Assembly (NCBI GenBank): GCA_036250195.1
Contig: JAVHZZ010000010.1
Span: 108,304,278-108,368,277, forward strand
DNA from: Mixophyes australis
Taxonomy: Eukaryota; Chordata; Amphibia; Anura; Limnodynastidae
Length of the DNA: 64,000 nt
Reading direction: 5' to 3'
Shown: positions 38,115 to 49,100 of the stretch, piece after piece
Layout: every line of letters begins with the position of its first letter
Numbering within the stretch: position 1 is the first letter of the stretch
Program-made: the position numbers and the translations under genes
Notes under the pieces: generated by a model
Database searches by the model: none
What the model was told of the DNA's origin: nothing
The model's input: the letters and a program-made list of their open reading frames with translations, nothing else

Positions 38115-39635
38115 GAATGTGTGATTTCCTTCAGCCACTTACATAAAGATCCTGCTGTACATATATACAGTAAGCATAGATATAACTATATAACCTTAGA
38201 ACACACAACCCATCACATGGACAATGACACGTATATCAGGAAAGATTGTACGCAGATGCAGAGCCTCATTTAAGCTGATATATTTTCATTATTAATCTTC
38301 AATAACAGTCTTACACATCATATAAAGCTGTTTTACATATTCGTACAATACATTATAGTTGTTTTCCTGTTATATAAATAAAATGAGTACCTACCTCATG
38401 TGTGTGAGTGTGTGTTCCAGATTTCATAACAATTACCATGTTAGGATATTACTGCACTATATGGAAATGCTGACGTTATGCTGTTAATATCACAATCTAA
38501 TGCAGATACTTTATAACCAGTATTACAATAACGATCCTCTCCTTCTCTGTGTCGTCATACCCAATACTCAACTCCCACGGACCTTAAAACATCAATATCT
38601 CATTCCGCTTATGCACAATCCTCACACCAAACTCAACTCAGCTGAACACAGCTCACTCAGCAGTGGAACTTCCAACTCATCTTCCAACGTCAAATATTCT
38701 TACTCAAAAGAAGGCATTTTATGTAACTCTAACTGATTGGTTTCACTAGCGAATGCATAGACTAATAAGCAACTTCAGTTATTAGTTATAAGCCTATATA
38801 TGGAGAAACAGAAGCTTCCATTTCTATCGGAAACCTATCCTATTCCTATCCTATTGCCTAATCTTTTTATGGATCTAAGTTAAGCCTGTAATATCATGTC
38901 ATCTGCAGGATAGTAGCCATTCCTCTTGATTCCAACACGTCAACGCCAAAGTATTTCTCTCAATCGGGCAGTGTGTAAGACATGTTCATCAAAGTACAGT
39001 TAAACTGTTTAGGCAAAACATCTCCTTCTTGATTAAATAGACTTATGTTACTATTATTAATGCTTAGTATATAGTGTTTCTTTTAGGGATGGCTTCGTAT
39101 CCACACTTATCTGGGCCTGATTCAATCACAAATTAGCTTCCATGTCTCCAGAATTTAGGAAGCTTATTAATCAATATTCAAACATTTCTTATGCCACCAT
39201 GGTGGATCCACATTAAAGGTGGAATAAGGTCTGACATGATCTATCTTGATTTCAGGCTTTACATCACAAACGCCTACAATTTCATTACTGGTGTGTATAC
39301 TTTTTAAACCCACTGTATGTAATTATGCAAGATACATACGTATTACAAAGAAGCTTCAACTAACATTAGTAGGACACATGTGGAAAAGTAGTGTTATCCT
39401 TAGATGCCCCTACAAGACAGACGTCTTGCATTTTGCAATATAACATGTTCAATTTGTGCCTTTACAAATAAACATATTAATTAGAAATGGAGATTATAAA
39501 TGCCTACGATGCACAGAATCAAACATATTGAAAAATTAGAAATAAAATATTGTAATTAACAGACACACGCTTTTGTAACATGGCTGGAAGAAGTATTTGT
39601 GCCGTGTCATAATAAGAAATAATTTCTATGATGTA

Positions 39636-39936
39636 TCATCATCATCATTTATTTATATAGCGCCACTAATTCCACAGCACTGTACAGAGAACTCACTTAC
39701 ATCAGTCCCTGCCCCATTGTGGCTTACAGTCTAAATTCCCTAACACACACACAGACTAGCGAAAATTGGTTAGCAGCCAAATAACCTACCAGTATGTTTT
39801 TTGAGTGTGGGAGGAAACCCACGCAAACACGGAGAGAACATACAAACTCCTCACAGATAAAGCCATGGTCGGGAATTGAAATCATGACCCCAGTACTGTA
39901 AGGCAGAAGTGCTAACCACTGAGCCACCATGCTGCA
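39636..39936 (-). mobile_element. tRNA-derived SINE, full length
   Basis: Minus strand: tRNA-like head with A-box (tggctcagtgg) and B-box-like gatttcaattcc, conserved core gtgtttgcgtgggtttcctc, 3' part tggcgctatataaataaatg and a GAT-triplet tail. Resembles V-SINE/DANA-type families (from memory). Not a functional tRNA gene. Confidence 0.75.
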
Positions 39937-41251
39937 TGCATGTTTTCAAATTAAATAGCTTAAATCAATTACATTGTTTAGAGAAAAGATATTTAACTTT
40001 TCAGGATTTACTGGTTAGAAACAACACTAGACGAAATGAAGCAAAACAAAGTCAAAATTGTTTAAGTAAATGTTGGAGTGTTACATCAACACCGTGCCCA
40101 TGACCACTCTGTACCTTAACTTGTGACCCTCTCATTCAAATTTGACATCACAATTTTCAGTCGCCTGACCGGGGAGGACTTCCTGTGTGGTGCTTTCCCT
40201 TTTTTTCTTTATTCAATATGCAAATAATAAAACAAAATTTTCTTAACCTGAGACACCTAACTGAGAATTTAGATGGATTGAATAGTTAGGATAGTGGAGG
40301 AACACACAGTTGGTCAACATGTTGGTCACGGACTTGAGATCACTCAATATCTACGGACATATGGACACCCTCATTGTACTGTAACACACTGCTTCAATAA
40401 AAATAAATAAATTAAATTAAATTAAATAATGTCCAAAACTCAGATGCTGTACACATGGAGGTCCTGCAACAGGAGGAGGCACAACACAGAGAACTCGTCA
40501 CTGAGCACCTGAATGGTATCCGAAGGCAAGTGGGTGTCATCAGATAAGCTCCGGGGAACATTATGGAATTAATTTACCAACATATTTAGATCTGGTTGCC
40601 TTTTTTAAAAATGTAATATTCTAAGTTTATTTTTGTTTAATTAAAGTTATATTATTTGTTAAACGTAATTGGTTTCTTTCACATTTATTAAACTATTTTA
40701 ACACACTGATTTGAAATAAAATGTAGTGTGAATTTAATGTCATTTAATAAAATACAAGGGAGAAAAATGTATTTTAAAATGTTTATTTATATAACTGTAA
40801 AATTCAGAGTACACAACTTCTACACACTGTTAGTGTAGTTACAAGCGATAACTGATTTACTCTGATTTGCTTACCCTATTAACCCTATTTAAACACAATT
40901 TAATATAATCCAATGAAATGCCAGATACACAATATAATATAGTGATTTTACAGTGTGTGGTCTTTAGTGAGAAATATGGTTTACGCTGACCTGTAAATAC
41001 CTTGCAGAAATATGCGCCATTGTAAGTCAGTTGTATCTGACCATCGTATATAATCACATCACTATGCTTTATTTTAAGTTGGGCGCAAGTATAAGCCAGA
41101 TACATTTTTATGTCTGATGTAGAAATAATGCAATATTTTCAGTCGGTTGTATCACAATGCATGTCACTCAGAACGCACACATGAAAACACAATTTTGCAG
41201 CCGTAGGTTTACGCCTATGTTTGGGACGCAAAATTGTTTTTAACTGTAGGT

Positions 41252-41568
41252 GCCTGAGTATTAAATGAGTGCAAAGCAAAAAAAAAGAGTAACTTTGCAC
41301 CATGCAAGACCATGTTGCATTAGAGTGGGAGTTAAATTTAAATATGTGGGGACAGATTTATTGTTGGGGTAGGACATGTCCTAGATCGACTTTAAATTTC
41401 AGTGTAAAAATAAAGTTATCAAGTATTTGTGTGTACATGACAAAAAAGTCAGTATTTTCTTTATGTGCAAAACAATAAACTAATTTGCACCCCTTGCACT
41501 GTAACATGGATTTGTCAAGGATAAATCTTACTCCTTTTTTGCCTTGCTCTCCTTAATGACTCAATCCC
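41252..41568. mobile_element. MITE, gggcctgagtcattaagg family, copy in opposite orientation
   Basis: Inverted termini around an interior that matches 11722-12036 on the other strand. Confidence 0.65.
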
Positions 41569-41747
41569 TAAGTGAGGGCCTTAATGGCGTTAACGTTATT
41601 TCATAGTAGCTACCAGTGATATTAATTCTCTATGCATTCGCTTTGAGACTAGTAAATTGCATTTGCATTAAGTTTATATTGTATTCTACAAGGGCTGGAT
41701 ATCCTTGATATTTGGGCAGTTGTATGTTACATGTTTACATTTGAATA

Positions 41748-42105
41748 TTAATACTGGGCAACTAAGACTAATACTACCACCACCACCGATACTAGTACTA
41801 ATACTAAATATACCATCATCATCACTACTAATATTGCTGGTGCTAAAACTACTAAAATTATTATTTCCCTCATGGCTGTTACCAATACTAAAATTAATAC
41901 CAACATCCCCATTATTACTATTACCAGTAAAACCCCAATAACAATCCCCACTACTATTAATACTACCACTAGAACTATTACTTCACCACCACTATCACTG
42001 GTAATACTAATACCACCACCAGTATTATTACTAATTATTACTCGTATTAGTGTCACCATCAACACCACCATTACTATTACTACCACTAGAACTACAATTA
42101 CATAG
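41748..42105. repeat. CTA/CCA-rich degenerate triplet repeat, 3' flank of gene C
   Basis: Read on gene C's strand it is a gta/gtg/att triplet repeat like that after gene A. The 162-codon Val-rich frame across it is an artefact. Confidence 0.75.
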
Positions 42106-42203
42106 ATATTAATATGCTTTGTCATGAGTAAAAAGTATAGAGAAAATATATTGTGCCTACTATCATTACAAAGTAAAGTGCTATAGCAGGAAACATATGC
42201 AGC

Positions 42204-42209
42204 TTTATG
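42204..42209 (-). promoter_or_regulatory. Altered polyadenylation hexamer, gene C
   Basis: The place that holds AATAAA in A and B reads CATAAA here. It may be weak or dead, so C may use a site further downstream. Confidence 0.4.
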
Positions 42210-42216
42210 CAGAACA

Positions 42217-43124
42217 TCATGTTTTTTTGTTCTCAAGCAAACACAATTTTGTATTCAGTTCAGGTCTACATAATATAATATAACATTTGGGAAAAAATAT
42301 ACAGCCTAAAAGTCCAGCGTTTGAGGTCAATATGGAAAAGATCTCCACAGCCACCATGTATTTCCCTTTGGTGCTCAGATAAGCCGGGATCATTGCAATC
42401 CAGACACTGCAGAACACCAGCATGCTGAAGGTGATGTATTTGGCCTCATTAAAACTGTCCGGTAATGTCCGGGCTATAAAGGCTGTAATAAAACTCACAG
42501 CTGCCAGAACCCCCATGTAACCCAGGACTGAGTAGAACCCAATAACTGAACCTTCATTACACTGAACGATGATCTGTCCCTGATAAGAGTGTGTGTCCAG
42601 TTCCTGGAAGGGGGGAGAGATAGACAACCAACTAATAGAGATCATAACTTGGACAGATGAGCAGATAAAGACTACACAATTGGGCAGTTTCACTCCCATC
42701 CATTTTCTCCACACACTGCCGGGTTTGGTGGCTTTGAAAGCGATGCAAACCATAATAGTCTTGGCCAACACAGAGGAGACAGCTATGGAGAAGAGGATTC
42801 CAAAAGAGATCTGACGTAGCATGCAGGTTATATCCACAGGACGACCGAGGAACAGGAACACACAAAGGAAGCTCAGCATGATGGAGACCAGGAGAAGGAA
42901 GCTGAGGTTCTTGTTATTAGCTTTTACAATTGGTGTATCCCGATGTGATATAAAAATTCCCAATATTAGCTGAGTTATGAAACTGAAGAAAACTGAGACA
43001 GAAATACAAACCGCAGAGATCTCGTCATTTGTGTAGGACAGAAAGTCTTCACTTTTGGGAACGCACAAATCCCTCTTTTCGTTCGGCCATTCATCATCCT
43101 GACATTTGATGCAATTTTCACTAT
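42217..43124 (-). CDS. V2R gene C exon 6 (seven-helix domain)
   Basis: 908 bases, from the split Asp codon to TGA. All seven helices and the last linker cysteines are present. Protein and silent sites are nearly identical to A and B, in contrast to the other exons. The tail ends KLCLLENKKT. Confidence 0.95.
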
Positions 43125-46100
43125 CTGCAACAAGGCATAAATAATTACATAAAATTATTTGTATCTGTACCATTTTGGGCCATTTTCAATAACAAAAACA
43201 TAGCAGAACTTCAGAGAGTTTACATGGCAACCTTATAAATAAAGGAGATAGAGGACATAAATTACTATGATCAGTCTATAATAATGACAATTGGATCCAT
43301 AGAACTCCAGCGCATTACAAAGTAGTCACTGTATTAGCCATTCTGTGTTGACTACCCTAATTTTGGGATGAACTCCATGCCATATTTGCCATACTGTGTA
43401 AGCCTTTTCCACGTAAATGAAGTGACAGCTGTTCTGGGCTTCCTGTCCGGGTGGGGCAATGGGGGTGGTGTAACTGCCATATATGGACTTTCTGCAAAAC
43501 CTTCTCCCTACATACTGTCATAATTACTGATAACCAAGTAACAATAATATATTAACATATATTGCAATATGTGGAACTAACATTCCTTGTTTTTAATATA
43601 GAAAAGTAGTTAGAAAAGCATTAATTGGTATTTTGTGAGTATCAATTTTTTAGTTATACAATGTGGGCAACCACCTCTTAATTAATACCACCAGCTTGTG
43701 TCAGGTAGGTCTCCAGATATCCCATGGCTGCTTGTGCTTGGGGATAATTTGCCTTTAAAAGCTACATGGTTGGAGTGCATTGAGCTATGATCTACTGGGG
43801 TGCAGTGTCCCTCTGGTCGGATGTACTCCCCAAAGTCTCCTATGATCCAGCCTTTTCACTGCTTCTATAGCTTGCCTGTGCTTGTTACAAGCCAGTTAGT
43901 AGCAGTGAGGGGAGCAGCACTGGACTGGTGGAGTCTTCTGGGACCCACAGAGAAAACTAAGAGAGATCTCTGCAGTGTTTCCTGACTTATAAGTTCTTCG
44001 TTAGGTCATTTACTGAGGGACGACGGTGGCAAACAAGCCCACGGGGCATCTGATTTAGGTAAGGGTCTTTTGGGGCTGAAATAAATAGATGTTGATTTTC
44101 CAGAAAGCCCATAACTGCAACTTTGTTTATAAAATGTTGTACAGAAGGAAGAGTGATTATCACACAAGGAATGGGACTGACCTCATTAGACTGTGGGTCC
44201 CAATATTATACTGGCTATATCATTGATGGGGTGCTCTTCCAATATACATCTAACTATATGGACAAAAAAGGCCGAAGTATGGTCTAAGTATATAGACAGA
44301 AGTCACTCCAGTTCACTAGTTAACAATTAAAAAATAAAATATCTTATTCTTAATCAACATTGAAATTTTCATTATTTGGCAAAATACGCCTTTTTTCCAG
44401 AGATCACATGTTGGCGAAATATTAAAAACAATAGAAGGTAAGTGTAAATAGAATATAAAAGATGCACATTGTATTACTTTTACCACACACTCTTCATATG
44501 TTTCACTTCTCTACTATGTTATATAGAACATCAATACTGTGAGATAATTATTGGATACATATGGTAATGTCCAATATATATACTCATTCTCCGCATAAAC
44601 ATATGGTCTATTAAACTCCTGTAAGTCATCGTATTTAAATAGGAGAAGGCTCATTTTATACGTCAGATCTATCTTACATGTTCCTTGTTTGCATTTTCAT
44701 GAATTATAAGAGGTTGGTTCTGGTCCTACACATATATGTGTAATTAGTGCTGGGACTATGGAATTTCGATGAGATCTCTGTATTTAGATGGGTACTATTG
44801 AATTTAGTTGAGTGTAGGTGAGATTTGATACCTAACCATCTGACATCTGACATCTCCATATAATATATCCCTATCGGCTTATGCACTGAAAGGTCTGATT
44901 TGGTTTTTAATTAACTTTTCTTTCTATTTACACTTACCTTCTATTGTTTTTAATATTTCGCCAACATGTGATCTCTGGAATAAAGGCGTATTTTGTCAAA
45001 TAATGGGAATTTCAAAGTTGATTATGAATAGAATATTTTATTTTTCAATTATAAAATATTTGTCAAAGACTAATTATTATATGTAAAGATTCATGAACTT
45101 AATTTAATAATTATATGTACCAACTATCCGCATTATATAACACATAAAATGTACCAGTTGTATTGGATATTTCTCCCTCGGAACACGGAGCACAGTCATA
45201 ACAGCAGGGATGTATTCCGGGTCTTGGGACCTTTCTGCTCCCAGGTAAACACATTTCTGAGCAGCGAGAGTCTGGGATCTGAGATGGAGACACTATATAT
45301 ATATATATATATATATACACACAAGTTAACCCGTGCATGATACTCATGCATTCTAGTCAAATCAAGATACTTAAGGTCTTAAAAAGGTTCTTGTCATGCA
45401 TTTGGGCCTAGCCCAGGCCTCCTCAGGGGAAGAGCGTTACTTCCCGACGCAAGCGCCCTTTTTAATGTGTGTTCATGAGGTAAAATTACCTCACAAAAAT
45501 GAGTTTGACCCCTCAACTCGTAAATTTAGCCTTTACTACCCCTCCCACGGGGGGAAGGGGGCATGATGGAAGTTAACTGACTTCACTATTCTAATTTTTT
45601 TGTCAAATAATGTCAGTATACCAGATTTCAGGTGAATTGGATGAGTCCTTTTTGAGAAAATTGTTTTTTCCACACACACACACACACACACTAACACACG
45701 GCTTTTACTTTTATATATTAGACAAGTTAACCCATGCATGATACTCATGCATTCTAGTCAAATCAAGCTACTTAAGGTGTTAAAAAGGTTCTTGTCATGC
45801 ATTTGGGCCATAGCCCAGGCCTCAACCACCAACCACTCCCAACTGTCACTTCTCCTTCAAGAAATATATATATATATTTTTTTTAAATCTTTATAAACAC
45901 TTTTAACAATTAACAAATTAAATTAACAAATTAAAAACATCTTAGTATACCAAATTTCAGCCCTTTCTGATTTTTTTTGCCACACACACTAAGAATTTAG
46001 TAGGTCAGTGTATAACTCCGCCCAGAAGGTGGCGCTGCAGCTTGGTTTTATTTTTTCCACACACACACACACACACAGATAGACTAACACACGCCACTAG

Positions 46101-49100
46101 ACATTTATATTATAGATAATGCTAAGAATTTAGTAGGTCAGTGTATAACTCCGCCCAGCAGGTGGCGCTGCAGCTTGTTGTTTTTTTTTCCACACACAGA
46201 CTAACACACGCCGCTAGACTTATATATATTAGATATGTGACCATAATTATTTATAAGCTTTTTTGGAAATCTTTAATCTAAACACTACATGGTATTTATA
46301 AAAATAGAAGAATGCAGAGCTTCTTTATTTGAGTAAATGCACCTAATTGTCCACCTAACACATTCATAGGGTGGACACCCAAAATGATCACACTTCTCTA
46401 AAAAAAATATTCCTTAGTATACTCTTCAGTTGTCTTCACTTCAATGTAAAAGTGTGCCCCCTAAAAATAAGCTCTCCTCTCCTGTACAAGTCCAGTTCCT
46501 GACATCTGTTCTGATAAGTTTTGCCAGTGACCTATAAGATGACAATATGTGGCTACCATATTGGGTGACTATTGATGGTGGCTTTTTTCTTTTACTTTTG
46601 GAGTCAGTGTCACCAGCTTTCGTGCAGAGAGAGGTGAGACCCCCAGCTAGAACAAGATCACAAAGAACTTGACACTTGTTAAGAAATAACTTTTTTTTAT
46701 CACTGGGAAACAGGTGAAGAAGTTAGGGAGGTAAAATTTGACAATATTAACACCAAATTAATTGACACAGAACTTTGAAATATTACTTAAATTACACTAA
46801 AAATACCTGCGGTATTAATAAGTTATCAAATAAATTAAGTTATAAATGATAAGTATATTACTAATATATTACTCTTTAATAAAAGCAGTATGATTTCAGA
46901 GATGATTCCAACCATTCAAACTATGACAAATTATTTTTTCCAATTTTACAGTAACTCTTCTATCAGTGTAAGTCAGTAATGGGCACCAGGGGCCCTCTGA
47001 GCTTTTTTCTGCGGCCCCCAGCTCCTTCCTGCTCTATTGTCAGATTTGTTTGTTATAGCTTGTAACACTTGTTTAAATTGCTGCCGATATGTTTTAACCG
47101 ATAGGTGTCTCTTTCTTTCATTAAATGTATTGTTTTACTGTATTACTGAGATTAAGGGTAATGTGCGGCCCTTTTTAGGGTGATGGTTAACCTAGAGGTG
47201 CCCATCACTGGCATAAGCCTAATCATTAAATATATAACACACTTATTTTTTTACTAACAATACTGAACTATACCTAATTTAGGACATGCTAATTAACTCG
47301 TCATTCAGCACATAAGAGGAGGCACCATTACCTTGGGAATTATGGGGCAAGCAGTATTTATTGATTAACAGTGCAAAATTAATTTATAATGAACTAATGG
47401 GGGCAATATTATTTTATAATGAAATTAAGGGTTCAATATTATACGACTGCTAACAGGGGGCAATAATTAGTTATGAAGGGGGCACCATTTATACTGTACA
47501 CTTGTGACCCTACAGTTACTTATATCGCTTCATTTGTTACAAAATATCTTCCAACTCAACCCCTTCACTTGGCACAAGATTCACATCTATCAACCACGTT
47601 CATGAACTACTCCAACTGTCGGTTACAGTTACAGTTTGGTAGGCTGCACCCACTCATGACATACCCTCCTTTACACAAATAGATTTTCGTCTAGTCTCCA
47701 AGCTTGCTCTAAAAAATCACCTCTTCAGGCAATCTTAACTAATTCCTCTGCTACCTTCCTAACTTCTCAAGGCTACTCTACCCGATTACCATCCCTCTAC
47801 ACTATTTCACACAAAAACTACATGTGTTCTCTTTCAAATCTCATACATTTGCTGGTGCTATATTAATAAACGGTAATGCTTGACACAAAGACTCACAATA
47901 ACAGTGAATTCTTACAGACCAACCATGGCTCATAGACAGACATTGATAGTCCTCTCCACCACCTTTACCTATCTTACTGCTCTATGTGGGATTGTTATCC
48001 TCTGCATCTGTTATGGCTGCAGCAATAATGGAGTCTGTAGATGCTCCACACTGATACAACTTCTTGCTTTTTACAACATGTTGTTTTACGTGAACACAGG
48101 AACTGCAGCAGCCACGAATGAAGCATCAGCGAAGGAATTCAAGTGACATTTCATGACGGGAATAGGTAAGTGAAACATTTTTACATCAGATGTCACAAGG
48201 CACCGATTCTACAGAAATTATTTACAGGAACAGCAAGGGATATTGTCCATTAATGTGTAATATATAAATATTGAAAAGTGGTTTCATGCTAACCTTATTG
48301 GCACCGTTCTTCCATATTATTGCGCTTTCATTGATCAAAAGCTGCCGATCATCTGTAGCTGATGGTATTAAATCACCAACATGTTTTGTTTTTACTTTAA
48401 ATTTCCCTGTCATCATCCAATTCAAAATACGATATGAACTGACAAAATCTCCATTTTCATTAAAACCTATAGATGATCCATCTTGCAATGAAAATGTAAG
48501 GTTCTTCAAATAGCGATGTAGCTTTAAGACAAAATATGAAATGTAGCTGGAGCATAATATTGTGCACATGTGGATAAACTAGAATGTCTAATAAACAATA
48601 CAAGAATATGGATATATAGGTTTAGGTAATGTAAAGTCAGAGATGAATGTGTAGCATGTCTTGCGTGAAATCGATTTGCAGCCGCCTAGAAAGTGGGGCA
48701 CACATATGGTCCTATGCAGACTTGCATGATTATGAGACGTATACCCACCTGTGCTTGGAGAGGTGGGACGGGGGACGAAAAGGACATGCAATCTGAAGTG
48801 CAGGTCATGTAGACCTGCAATAACATAGGGGGAGATTCAATACGGAGCAAGGTGTCTCCAGAGCGTCCACGGAGACACAGAGCGCCGATGTTCTGGCAGA
48901 AATCTACGCTGATTTTTACTCGCACACCTTAGAGGTGTACAAAAAATGAGCAGAGTTTCCTACCATAATGGTTGGCAATGTGCGCAGCCAGACATCAAGG
49001 TGATGTCCGTGTGCCACGTCGCCAGCAATTGAAACTCGCCCATAGGCATCTGTTTTACACCTACTATATCATTGGAATATTTCCCTTTTGGGGTAAGGCT

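Larger units (their letters stand above)
34049..42216. other. Convergent spacer between genes B and C
   Basis: 8.2 kb between two gene ends. It holds a LINE 3' end, a Penelope-like fragment, a 60-bp palindrome, a large inverted-repeat element (about 37243-38114, termini gggcctgattca-type), a SINE, a MITE and a triplet repeat. 38500-38740 and 40100-41200 show nothing I can name. Confidence 0.6.
45321..46233. repeat. Head-to-tail cluster of an unclassified repeat, 3 copies
   Basis: Units begin at 45321 and 45722 (acaagttaaccc, then atgcatgatactcatgcatt) and a partial copy spans 46117-46233. Each ends in a CA-rich stretch followed by a gactaacacacg-type sequence and tatattaga. Units two and three carry a CTCF-like motif. 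Confidence 0.65.
45279..48293. other. Intron 4 of gene C
   Basis: 3 kb. Contains, from the exon 5 side, a (TA)n run, a head-to-tail repeat cluster, an hAT-like MITE, and at 47480-47880 a piece resembling a LINE 3' region (tcacctcttcaggcaatctt). The frame at 47880-48146 has no recognisable family. Confidence 0.55.

Noticed and set aside
39870..39936. tRNA-like sequence with A and B boxes (also at 55000-55069)
   Set aside because: It is the head of a SINE with a conserved core and 3' tail; no cloverleaf expected to function.
41748..42236. 162-codon Val/Ile-rich reverse frame
   Set aside because: Runs through a degenerate triplet repeat and overlaps the end of gene C exon 6 in another frame.
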